Positions 22,288 to 35,118 of a stretch of DNA of 64,000 nt are shown here, one piece after another. Within the stretch, counting starts at the first letter, position 1. Every line of letters begins with the position of its first letter. The DNA is from Rhexocercosporidium sp. MPI-PUGE-AT-0058 (lineage: Eukaryota > Ascomycota > Leotiomycetes > Helotiales): positions 2,604,001-2,668,000 of the forward strand of contig JAGTJL010000008.1 in assembly GCA_020746875.1 (NCBI GenBank). The letters are read 5' to 3'. Below the pieces are notes generated by a model. The model searched no databases. It had not been told where the DNA came from and saw only the letters and a program-made list of their open reading frames with translations. The position numbers were made by a program, and so were the translations under genes.

Positions 22288-24939
22288 TCATGCCACCGCA
22301 CCTCCAGCAGGCGATCCTTTGTCGGCTGGCTTCTCAGGCTGGCTCCCTGGGATCGGAGGGATGTTTCCTAAATCTCCGCCTGATATTGGTGTGCCGACCT
22401 CGGGAACTTTGATAAGACCAGATGGCATGATGAGCTTGCCTTCAAGCTTCTCCCCCTTGATGACTTTAAATGCCTCATCCTTGTCAAGCGTCTCGTACTC
22501 AACGAGGGCTTTGGCGAGTAAGTCGAGTTCTTTGCGCTTGCTGAGGAGAAGTTGCATGGCACGTTCTCGTCCATCATCGACCAGTTTACGGACCTCTGAT
22601 TCAATCAATTCTCGAGTACCGGCTGATAATGTGTCGTGATTGGATGCGAGGTCAACGTTCCCGAGTTTATCAGACATGCCGAATCTGGTTACCATCGCAT
22701 AAGCGACTTGTGTTGCTTTTTGAATATCCTGACATGCATGTTAGCGTTGCATTTCATCTGCACAATTGGAAGGTACTTACACTTGAAGCGCCACTGGTCA
22801 CTTTGTTAGGTCCATACCTGATTTCCTCTGCAACTTTACCTCCCATACAAACATCAAGTTGGGCAAGCAGCTCATCTCTACCTTGAGAATACTTGTCCAT
22901 CTTGGGTAGATGCATAGTCAATCCCAGTGCCTGGCCACGAGGCATGATAGTAATCTTGTGGAGCGGATCGAATCCAGGTGTGAACATGACCACTAGAGCA
23001 TGACCAGCTTCATGGTATGCTGTTGACTCTTTCTCTTCCTCGGTAATGAACATGCCCTTTTTCTCTGCACCCCACATGATCTTTTCTCTCGCCCATTCAA
23101 AGTCAAACATGGAGACGGCTTGCGCCTTGGCCTTGCTAGCATGGACTGCGGCTTGATTGATGATGTTTTCCAATTCAGCTCCAGAACAGCCGGGAGTTGC
23201 AGCGGCCAAGACCTCAAGACTGACGTCCTTGGAAGTGATTATCTTCTTCATGTGATGTTGGAGGATTGCCATTCTGCCACGAACGTCAGGGAGACCAACG
23301 ACGACATTTCGATCAAAGCGGCCAGGTCTAGTCAAAGCCTTGTCCAAGAGCTCCGGGAAATTTGTTGCCGCCAGGATGATCACTCCGCTGTTCTGCTCGA
23401 AACCATCCAGTTCAGTAAGCAATTGGTTGAGGGTCTGCTTGACATAGGCGGCATCGCGAGAATTTCGCTTGCCACCTATGGCATCGAGCTCATCGATAAA
23501 GACAATAGCAGGAGATTTTCCTTTAGCAGCAGCAAAAAGCTCACGAACACGCTTTGCTCCAACACCAACGTATACTTCATCGAACTCGGATCCAGACATG
23601 AAGAAAAATGGTACGCCAGCTTCGCCTGCAACAGCGCGTGCGAGGAGCGTCTTTCCTGTACCAGGGGGACCGACAAGCAAGACACCCTTAGGAAGCTTGC
23701 CACCAAGAGTAGAGAACTTGTCAGGGTTCTTCAAGAAATCAACCAATTCCTGAAGTTCATCCTTTGCTTCATCACATCCGTGGACATCGGAGAATCGGAC
23801 GTTCTGGTGTTCAGCCTTGGCCTCGTTGTCGTTCTTTCCGCCCACTTTCTTGAAGCTCTGGAAGGTCTCGATGACCATTGCGACGACGACCAAGCTGAGG
23901 TAGGTGAAGAGACCAAAGTAGAGGATGAACTTGACCCATTTAAAGATGGTGCCACCAATAGTTTCCTCGACCACAACATGGAGAGGTCCGTCCTTGGTAC
24001 CACTGCTGGCATTTACTCCACGCGAAACAGCAACATTGCCGCCTCGAGAGTTGGCAGCAACTGCCTGTCCAATAGCTTGTAGTTGAGAGTGATTGAGATT
24101 GCTATTTTGTCCTCCAAAGTGGTTGGTGTTTGCAACAGATCCGCTCTTGCCCATCATTCCCAAAGCCCGGTGATACAAGTTCTCGGAAGCGGTATTGGAA
24201 GCGAATTGATTCGTCTCGTATCTCTCGACCACGATGGCTGGCATATCGGCTCGAATCAAGGCTTGGTAGAAGGCATACTGGGAAGTGGCGCTGTTCGGAT
24301 TATTATTGGCAGTCTCCTCCAAGTGGGCGAGTGTGCTTCGGGATGTAGTGCTACCAAATAGTGTCCTCTTCTGCAGACCACTAAGACGCATATCCGGCTT
24401 TTGGAATTGGCGCTGAAGAAGTCCGGTAGACATTTGACGTGTCTGCGAGGGGAAGAGTGCTCGGCGGGTGATTGGATTTGCGGCAGCGAATGTGCCTTTT
24501 GGCATCCCAGCAAGGCTATGTCTAATGTTGAAAGAGGATTGCGAGGATATCCGAGGAATCATCTTCGAAGAAAAGCCTGCTGGGAGATCTTGCAGAAACT
24601 CGGGGAGTTCAATTCTTGATGACTGCTGGAAGGTGGCGTTAGCAAGCAGACTTGGTTTATATGCCGGGAAACATACTAATGGCACTGCAGACGTGAGCTC
24701 AGTCTTCACTTTGGGTACTCTGCGTTCACTTCGTCTCGATATCGATGTACTTGACTTCTGCTGACCGAAGACCCTCCATGGCGCGCCCATCGCATTCGAC
24801 ATCGCAGGCCACATCTCCGTAGTCGCAGCCGTCAGACCCTGCATAGAATATTATCAGCATCATCCCATGTATCTTCGATCTCCTGACTCCTTCAAAGATC
24901 GAGACTCCTTACCGGCAGAGCAGACGATTGGAAAGCCAT
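22288..24939 (-). CDS. YME1: Mitochondrial inner-membrane i-AAA protease (Yme1, FtsH family)
   Basis: Four exons, 24939-24913, 24838-24677, 24625-22781, 22728-22288, giving about 824 aa. The 9-codon first exon (MAFQSSALP) joins [10 protein letters not shown] over a 74-bp intron (GTAAGG...ATGCAG). The second intron is 51 bp (24676-24626; GTATGT, CTAAC, TTCCAG), a multiple of three without a stop. The third is 52 bp (GTAAGT, CTAAC, GTCAG). A basic Ser/Arg-rich N-terminus fits mitochondrial import. One membrane segment ([19 protein letters not shown]) is followed by Walker A GPPGTGKT (about 382-389), the pore loop around [13 protein letters not shown], Walker B VFIDELDA, the second region of homology [18 protein letters not shown], and zinc-binding HEAGH (about 601-605). 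A single membrane segment indicates the i-AAA rather than m-AAA type. It degrades unassembled inner-membrane and intermembrane-space proteins. Confidence 0.97.
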
Positions 24940-26506
24940 GTCTGTGGCGCTGGATCCAACTCGAGACTAATTCAACACTTCCTTCCACCACCTTCCGCGG
25001 CCTTGATCTGTCCACACACTGCTGCACGTATGGCTATTGTCCAGAGTACGAGATACAAAGTAATGAATGTCGAAGGTGCGCACTGGACACCGAGTGAGGA
25101 AGAAGAGATGGGAGGGTGTGGGCGTCGTGGCGATACCAGATGCTGAAGTCAGGCAAATGGATGATGCAGTCGAGGCTCCGATAAAGTTGGGTGAGCAGGA
25201 CGCTAGGTGTCAAACAGGTCTAGCGCCAGAATCAGGCGCGCTCGGCAGTCCGCCGAATCGGTCTCGTTGTTTTCCTCTCGACGTCTGGGCAGGACGTCTA
25301 TCTCTGGTACACTTGTGTTTAAGGTTATATCAATCTCATCCTTCATTTGGGACTGGCCGGCTGACTAGCTGGGCAATCAAAAAGTGCCGGGAATGGGTAT
25401 CAAAGACTTTGCAAGCTTCAAGATTGTGCCTCAGATATCCAAAATCACGTTTCTCTTCACCTTCCACTCAAGTTACACCCACAAGTCTCACACGTTGTCA
25501 CTTCGAATGGCACCAGGAATAAATTTTTACTGCTTTTCATTTGCTGCTAGAGATACATTTCCAAAGTCCCATATTTCCCAAAGAATTAACAAGCCGTTTC
25601 GCGCGACTAATACTACATGTTATGTTGTTATTGTTGTTCCTCATCCTCATACCCATCTCTCATCTCCGTCACCTCTTCAATACTTCATCCTCCATCGCCT
25701 CCGCGCCCACCGTTTTGTCCCAATGCAAGCCGAGTACAAAAATACAGAAAATAATAAGGAGAAATGCACAAAGGCAACATGAGTAATAACTACTAAAAGC
25801 TTTATCGTCTTTCTCGTTCATGAACCCGTTAATGGCGGCTCCTCATTACGCGTGCGTGTATGCTCAGTAGTAGTAGCATGTATTACATGTATGGGTTGGG
25901 GGGAACACAATACGTGTCAATGAGAGAACCAATTAAGCACAGAAAGAAACCAAAAACCAAGAGAACAGACTCCAAAAGAATAAGCAGACCAAAACACCCG
26001 AGAAGGAAGAGCAACAAGGAAAGAAAGATTGTACGGGAAAATAAACAGCGATGATAAACCGAAGGACTTGGGAGGAGCAAAAACGCCCAAGCGGGAAATG
26101 TTTTGAAGACAAAAAGCCGGCCCAAGTACCCGTGAGGGATATACGGCTCTGGAAAACAACGGATGGATGATGGTAGGAGTGTGTGTGTCGTCGTCGAATC
26201 GTTTCTTTTTATATACGGCGTGCGTGCGTGTCGGGTATTTAGAAGGAGGTATGTGATATGGTATGTGCGATCGTGGCTCGTGATAGAATTACAACGAATT
26301 CGAAACCTGTTGTACGGAATGGAAGAGGACGTTTTTTTGGGGGTTGTTTATTGTTTTGGTTCGAAGGAGGATGGTCCTATGTATCCCTCTCTCTTCGGGT
26401 ATAAGCTGGCCGGTTTAATGATACAATCGCGGGAAGCGAGACAAATGAAAGGCTGCTGCCGATCCGGATGGATGTAATGTTGAATTATTTAGAAGGCGAT
26501 TGACCG
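24940..26506. other. Intergenic: Yme1 promoter and C2H2 3' flank
   Basis: No gene supported. Short plus-strand frames around 25067-25790 lack any domain and lie in what should be Yme1 upstream DNA. The A-rich stretch at about 25920-26060 (T-rich in the C2H2 transcript sense) and the following 450 bp should include the C2H2 3' UTR. Confidence 0.5.
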
Positions 26507-27917
<1,411 letters not shown>

Positions 27918-29048
27918 TCTGAGTTCCTTCACGGTATCTCCTGGGTGGAATGGAAGAGTGGCTCCTGGTGGTGAGTATGTTACTCTTGAGCGGTTTAGGA
28001 TTAGGTCGACGTGATGGGAAGCTGTGTATTCTTCAGGTAGCGAGTGGTTTTCCGGAGAATCAACGCGATTATATAGATGCACAAAGACCGATGCTCAACT
28101 GGAATCGAGTCGACTCAGGCGGAGCTATGTCGAGAGAAGTAGAGGCGTCCAGCGCAGTGCTGTTGGATGAAAGCTGAGAGTGAACAGGTACTTGTTGGAT
28201 GTTGAACCTTAGACTGTTGTATGTACAAGTCGGCAAGATGTTGTCGAGCTTTGAACTTAACAAGATCTGAGGATGTCAGGAACCTGGTCTGATGGGGTCA
28301 TGTATGAGGGGGGAAGCAGTCGTTTACATACTCTTGAGATGCCTGCTTATAATTGGAGTGCAAGGGTTGTGACTGAACAGGGTTTGGCGGGCGCACGAGC
28401 AGTTCAGAAAAGGTTCCACACAGAACTGTTCTTGAACTGTCTCTGACTAAGGTACTCGGCCTAGGCTTTGAAGCTAAGGATGCTGTTGCGAGTGGCTGAG
28501 AAGTGGTAGTAGTGGTGGTGTTCGTGGAAGAAAAGGAAGACGAGTTACGGCAACAGTAACCGTGAGAGACTGACTAAACGGTCAATCGCAAGCCAGACTG
28601 AGAGGTGGATACCAGGAGAGGGTCTAGCAGGTCTGCTTGTTTCGACGTCCAAGTGGCAACTGCAAGTGATTTTGGAGGATGGCGAACCAGTACGTGGGTA
28701 TTAGGTTTCCGAAACAGGGACCATTCTTGGAGAAAGTCAAGTTCGTGAGAGGGGAAAGTCAGTGGCTGGCGGGATCGTCGAACCTCAGAGCGCAAGGACG
28801 TTGAGGGCTCGGATTCTGGCGGGATGATGGCTGTTGGTGGTGAAATGGAGCTCTGAAAGCCAAAGATGCCAGACTCTCGTCCTCCAAGTGGGGGAGGGGG
28901 GGATTCTCGAAGTGTACTTGTGATGGTGCGGCTGTTGAGGCTGTAGAGGCGCGGTCACTTTTCTGACTAGCAATGCATACTACGCCTTGACTGACAAGAG
29001 AGACGGACGATGCGTGAGGAAGAGAAGAGAAGACGGATGGAATTGGCC

Positions 29049-29092
29049 TGGTCTGGTCTGTTCTGGTTTGGTTTGGTTTGGTCTGCTCTGGT
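29049..29092. repeat. Degenerate (TTTGG/TCTGG)n tandem tract
   Basis: Alternating 5-bp units TCTGG, TTTGG and TCTGC over 44 bp, in the leader/promoter zone of the C2H2 gene; CCAAA/CCAGA in the transcript sense. Confidence 0.75.
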
Positions 29093-29472
29093 GCGGCCCG
29101 TTCGGTATATATGTTGAAGCTCGAGCGCGGCCGGAGATCAGTCAAGTCTCAAAGGAATTAGATCAGCAAGAAGGGCGAGATGTGAATTTCCTGACTCGCA
29201 GAATATCTGATAGGAGCTTGGAGTTCTACCGAAGAAAGAAAGCAGGAGAGAGAAGATGCTCCGTTTAAGTTTCTGATGGAGCCTATATGTGAAAGGTCTC
29301 GAGAGGAGAAAGACGGACAGGACAGGACAGAGGTGGATGTATGAATGGGATTTGGATTGAGATTGGGATTCCGGAGGCGTAGCGGTGGAGACTGGTCTGA
29401 GGGTTCGTCTTTTTTTTTGTAAATAACAAGTGGAGAGGTCGAAGAAAAAGGAAGAAGCTCCACACACCGATT

Positions 29473-29495
29473 GACAGACAGACTGACTGACTGAC
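29473..29495. repeat. (GACA/GACT)n microsatellite
   Basis: Five to six 4-bp units reading GACA GACA GACT GACT GACT, in the far upstream region of the C2H2 gene. Confidence 0.8.
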
Positions 29496-30322
29496 GGAGT
29501 AGTGAAGAGAAGGAGGAGTGCATCTCAAGGAGGAACTTGAGCTGCAGCGGGCGTGCGTGCGTGCAGAGTGCATACTAGCAGAGGGGTGATGTTAGGTCAG
29601 GATAGACAAGGTAGGTAAAGGGTCAGGATGTAGTAGTGGAGCACTAGTTAGTGGAGTGCAGTTTCTCGTCGCCGTCAATCAGGTACGGTACGGAAAAGAA
29701 AGAGCAAAGCTGCTATGCTCTTTCTGGCTACCTTATCGTTCAAAAGGCAATACAGGCGGCCTAGTGCGGGCGTGCAGCAGCCCAGCTAGGGGGGAGAACT
29801 AGGTAGGAGACAAGGAACAATGTGATATGAGAGGGAGCTAGGAGACATCTAGCCGCTAGTCCGGAAGGGGGCTATATCCCCAGGTTATTTTTTTCTGTTT
29901 AGCCGGGGGGCTCAAGGGAGGACTTCGAGGACCAAGGAGGTAAGGTTGGCGCATCAGACTAGGCCACTGGGCTGGTCTAGGATGCTCTAGGATGGTCGGC
30001 CGGGATGCGGCCCATAGCAAGGATATGGACAGGGACAGGGAGAGTGACAAGGAACGGTAGTGCGCGGCAGGGGGCAACAGGGGTGCACTGGTGCGGCTGG
30101 GGAGAGGTAAGTCGAGGGTGGAGGAGGGGGAGGGGAGAGGAGCAGGGGAATAGTACACGAATAGCACAGTAGGAGAGAGATGGATGGATTGATGAATGTG
30201 CCCACACAATACCTACCTAGCTAGGTACCTGTACCAGTAAGTATAGAAGTCCAGTAACGGCAGACGGCAAATAGGCACTGACTAACTGCCCGTTATTCTG
30301 CATATACAGTATGGAGAAGTCT

Positions 30323-30343
30323 GTATGTATGTATGTATGTATG
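30323..30343. repeat. (GTAT)n microsatellite
   Basis: Five perfect GTAT copies in non-coding DNA. Confidence 0.85.
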
Positions 30344-31510
30344 AATAGCGTAGCGTCACCGGTACGAGATGAGGCCTTCTCAGCAAGGAAACAGTGAGCG
30401 ACAGCGGATCTTTTCAGGCCTAGCACCTCTCGTGGGAGGGGCTTCAGCGTCGGGGGTTTTGGCTTCAGCGCCCTTCAGCCCTCCGACCCTCGATTCTAGG
30501 GCCTCGATTCTAGGCGTCCCCTCTAGGTGTTCTAGGGCAGCCTCCGGCGTGTCGACCACGCTCATCCCAATCCGTGCTTACAGTGCCGAATGTTTACATC
30601 GGGAAGTACTGTACGAGTAATGGAGTCGCTGGAGAAGCCCATGCTCTGCGGCCAATCAATGTGCAGTAGATACCTAGGTAGGTGCTTACTACTACTGTAC
30701 AGTATTGACTCGGCCTGCAATAGGACTTTCGATGCTTTCGTTTGGGCTGTCTGCTATGTACAGTACTCTGCTCTGAAAAGACACTGTAGATACATTGGGC
30801 GAACTGATCAAGGGAGTGAGTGCTTTTTTTTTGGCCTGTCTCACCCAATAGCAAATCTGCACTCCAAAAGATATTGAATCCAGCCATTCAGCATCCTTCC
30901 TACTCACCCCAGACACCGAAATCCAACAGCCACACATAAAGAGAGAACCGAGCAGGGACCCCTACCAATATCACCCAGTACCCCTGATGTTGGAGTCCTC
31001 CTCTTCGTCCTCGTCCGCCGAGGATCCTCGGATCCTGGTAGCTGGCAGCCCTTGTCCCCTTGCTCCCATTCCCACAACCCTTGCATGTCTCTCTTTTGGA
31101 GAGCTTCAGACCCTGTCAGCAACTTCAAAGTGGGATGGTCACGTTTCGATTGGTACCGTCTCACAGGGTGTTGACCCATGTCGCTCCGGATCTCGCAACG
31201 GCACGCCTGGAGTGGTGAGAGAGGAGAACAGAACCCCTCCACTCCGCAGACCGCGAAGTCTCGATGTCGAGGAAACAGCTAACCTTGAAGAATGTCACCA
31301 CTCTCTCTCGCCTCTCACATGGACCTATCGTCACCCCCACCACACCATACGGTCCAGTATTTCGACTTCATCCATTGGCCGAGGGCCCGACATCATTCGA
31401 GGTCTGGACCTGGATCGCGATCTCGATGTTTACCCCAACTTTTGGCCGTTTCGATGCTCTCTACCTTCGCACTATCATTAGATCATTGGACGGCAGGCAA
31501 GGCAGTACGG

Positions 31511-31530
31511 GTGCGGTGCGGTGCGGTGCG
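31511..31530. repeat. (GTGCG)4 tandem repeat
   Basis: Four perfect head-to-tail copies in the gene-free interval. Confidence 0.9.
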
Positions 31531-33065
31531 TAGGAGCCTCCGTGCCTGAATCAGATCAGAGCAACTTGTTTTGCGCTGTGATGTGCTCGTAGAATAGAAA
31601 AGATGAAAATGTGATTCTCCCGCAAGTCTGAGCTGAAAAGCGCAGCCGCAGCGCACGACAAAACCTCTTGACCGAGCACCGTACCCATACATATTGGATT
31701 GTACTATGCGGTACTTGATTGACACGGCTGCCTCCCGATATCAGGACGACGATCCAAGATAGAGCTAGAGGACCGCCAGGTCACGATACGATATAAATAC
31801 CGTAGGCGTGGTGGTAACGAGAAATGGCTGACAGGGGCAGCCAGAGACGATCTTCCGTCCGCACCCGGTAACCCACTCCTGTTTTGTAAATAGCCAACAG
31901 GAGAAGAAGAGAGAGTGTGCAAGACCAAGAGGCCCAGATAGGGTGTTTATGTCAGCACGAAATGGCGATAAATGATCGAAAGGGGCCACGGCCAGAGACA
32001 AACTCATTTCGCAAGCGGCCGCTTGGCCCGAATGAGTTTCGTTTCAACTATGCAGAGGAGCCGAATGGTGGAAGGGAAATGATGATTAGAGGGTCCGAAG
32101 CTGAATATCGCTGCCCCCAAAAAAAATGGGACTTTCAAGCCCTGCCCTGCTTGCTGCAGGTCACTTTGAAAAAGCGTGATTATGGTTATGCGACCCAGGT
32201 TTGTTTAGACCAACAATATTGGATCGAGGGGCTTTGATTGGCTACTGCTCGACGACCATGTACTCAGTGGTGATGATGTTTTAATGCGAAAACATGCCTG
32301 CTGGTCAATTATCGTGATGATGCGACCCCTCATTCATGATCAAGGGTCGGTCCCCTATCTCACGATAATGTACGAAATGCAATCTGGTTGCCCGGGCGAA
32401 TCGAATCGATGTGCTCAATCTCAATCTGGCTTCACGATCGCATCTCACACCCAGAGTCACATCAATGGCTTCCAAGAACCGAAGAAAGGTGGTAAGTAAA
32501 TAGTGGTGAAACAGCTGCACCTTCATCACCACAAGTCGGGAAGCGGTTCTATTCTGGAGTATGATTCAAGACAGCCGCACATATCTTGAGGCTTCAGCTG
32601 TCTCCGAGAAAACTACAAGCCATGGCGGTTTCGTCTCGTCTATCATTTGGCCGTCCGCTTGCATTCTCCGCGGAAATTTTGTCACTTAAAAGATCAACGG
32701 CCTCAATAAGAAGGGAAACCTCACGCAGGAACAAGGTCAAGGTCAAGGTCGTCGCCACGAAACTTGAAATTGATACATATATAAAATAGAAAAAACCCCT
32801 CCCCTTGGAAATGCAGCAAACCTTCTAGTTAAAACCCATTCCTGAGACGAATGCCCTCAATTTCCATCAAGCTTCCTCAAGCCAGTCGTCATCCTGAAGG
32901 CTCAATGCAGCTTCCAGCTTCATGATGCAGCGTCGGGACAGACGGACGAGTGACAAAGTGGGCAAAAACATACTTTTCGGAAGCCTCCCCAAGCGAGCGA
33001 GTTACGTTAGCTGCCCTGGCATGACAGGCCCACCGAAACAAGACACTAGGCCATGGCAAGGGCAC

Positions 33066-33085
33066 GGCAGGGCAGGGCAGGGCAG
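33066..33085. repeat. (GGCAG)4 tandem repeat
   Basis: About four perfect copies, preceded by a related GGCAC unit, in the gene-free interval. Confidence 0.85.
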
Positions 33086-35097
33086 CCCAACACGGCACAC
33101 AGCCCTTACCTTGCTTCTGCTCACAAATAATCCCAGCTGCCTCGAGACGACTGGGATGAGAGAGGGCAGACGCCGAATGCGGGTTAGGGCTGGGTGGCAT
33201 ACAGGACTAACAGCACGCTTTGGTAGCAAGCCGTTGTCATGTTCGGAACTGGATTGCCAGAAGCGTGATGTTGCGATTTCCACTTCCCCCACCGCGGCAG
33301 ACAGACTCCTCTTTTTGTACGTTCATATGGCATGAGCAAGCTATTAGGTCTGGTCTGGTTTGTATCAGCTATCCTGAGACCGTGTAGATGATCGATAAAC
33401 AGGGGCAGAGCCACGGTGGTGCAGCCGTGTGCCGAGGCAGGTTGGCAGAGAGGCCAATTGTTTACATCTGCCCACACTGCGGAGAGTCTAATCCGACGCC
33501 ACACTCAGTTCTCGCTTAAGCCTGGGCATGGGTCAGCACAGCTGCTGAGGACCGGACCCCTCCCCTCCCCTCCCCCTCTGCCCCTCGCTCCTGTTCCTGT
33601 TCCTGAAGCCGATGAGCGCGGCGTCCCTCAGCCAATCTATTGCGGAGTCGAGAGCAACGAGAGAACCGAGTTGTCGGCGACGTTGGTGGGCTTCTCCCCT
33701 GTCTGCACTCTATTTTGCTAGGGACTCGACTCATTGGCTTCATCAACCTCAGATTCGCCAATTGACCCCCTCGCTCTATCTAGTCGCAAAAAGAAAGACA
33801 TCCCTCTTCAAAGGGAAGCTGTAAAAGGGAGTATTGATTAATCTTCGGACATTGTACGAGCGGAGCAGGTGCGGGCCTGTACGTCTCTGTATGGCTCTGT
33901 CTATCAGACTGTCATGTCAGTCTTGCTTCCTGGCTTGCGTCGCTGCCATGGCCAGCATGCAGCTCATCCAAGTGCAGTGCACGCACAAGCACGAATCTCC
34001 TTCTTTTCGTCCTTCCCATCGTAGCAAAACGACAGGTCTCATGATCGGAAAAGTCGGAGAGATTGGGGACGTGAGGTCTAGGATCACAGTGCTGTCCTGC
34101 ACTGTGACAGGCACCATCTGCACCCGTTGCAACCTTTCCAGGTCCATTATCTACGATGTGATGTGGATGTGGGTGTGCGGAAGACAGACGAGATCGCTAC
34201 GACACGATGCTGCAGGCTGGTCATTTTTCTCCTAGCGAGCTGCATTTCTGCTCCACAAGCAGGCACATCGCACCCGCCGTCGGGCAATTCTCAGCACACA
34301 AAGCAGTTCCTGCAGAGATGAAGGAGAAGGAGGGGCGCTACTAACCATGCCCAGCACATTCTCCGGTGCAAGTGAGCTCAACGTGCAGGAGGGATGGTAC
34401 GGGATGGGACAAGAAGACGCAGGTCGGAAAGACAGTAGTAGAATCTTCCCCCACGAAGCTTACTCCTATTACCCAGGATAACGGCCTAGTTTTCTCTAGG
34501 GCACACCCTATCCTACTGTTCGCGCGCAGACGTAGCGTTCGTTGTGAGCCCAAGCGATACTGTCTCCGACGATATCTTGAAGTGTGTGACGGGGTGGGAT
34601 GAGATGGGACGAATACGACTGACGTTGGGGATGGATGTCATCACGATGAAACAAATGCTGGAAGCGAGGTCTGATAGGGGGGGAGGGTCACATCACCTCA
34701 GATCATTGGGGCCGAACCGGATTGACAACTAGCTTGGCAACGTGGTTTCTATTCTTAGGGGACTTAAAGTTTCCAAATGGCGACGTTCTCAGCCTTCACT
34801 GCTACGCCGCAACCACATTTCCGCCCTCGACCTCCAGTAAATCCAGGCCCAGCCGTCCAGCATTCGACCTGCTCCCGTCCTGTCCGGCACAGAATCGGCC
34901 ACAATCTGACCCTGGAGAGTTCTCTTCCATGGTGAAACGAAATCGAAACGTCAAATTCTGCGCCCACTCTCCTGATCTCCAACAGGCCTGCGGGCTCTTT
35001 TCATCCGGAACGGATGTTTATCCTCATTCGGCTAGATCACGCGAACCCTCGCCTCACATCACTCGACCGTTCTGAAGCCTCACCGTACAGCCGTTGT

Positions 35098-35118
35098 TGG
35101 TGGTGGTGGTGGTGGTGG
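35098..35118. repeat. (GGT)7 microsatellite
   Basis: Seven perfect GGT triplets in non-coding DNA. Confidence 0.85.

Larger units (their letters stand above)
27918..29520 (-). promoter_or_regulatory. Probable long, ATG-depleted 5' leader of the C2H2 gene, with leader intron
   Basis: On the minus strand this 1.6-kb stretch has only four ATGs that I can find (first bases at 28301, 28329, 28724, 28978), while ATG is frequent on the plus strand. The first two fall inside a probable 65-bp leader intron (28331-28267; donor GTATGT, branch CTGAC, acceptor CTCAG). The other two open very short uORFs (7 and 3 codons). The strand is pyrimidine-rich. A frame at 28266-28070 reads like a Ser/Asn-rich protein (VPHSQL-like, STRFQLSIG) but has no ATG, and a +1-offset frame continues to the fingers; it may be diverged coding sequence or a non-coding leader. 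Transcript data are needed to choose. Confidence 0.5.

Noticed and set aside
23120..24082. 320-codon plus-strand frame overlapping Yme1
   Set aside because: Antisense shadow of the AAA and protease domains; no independent evidence.
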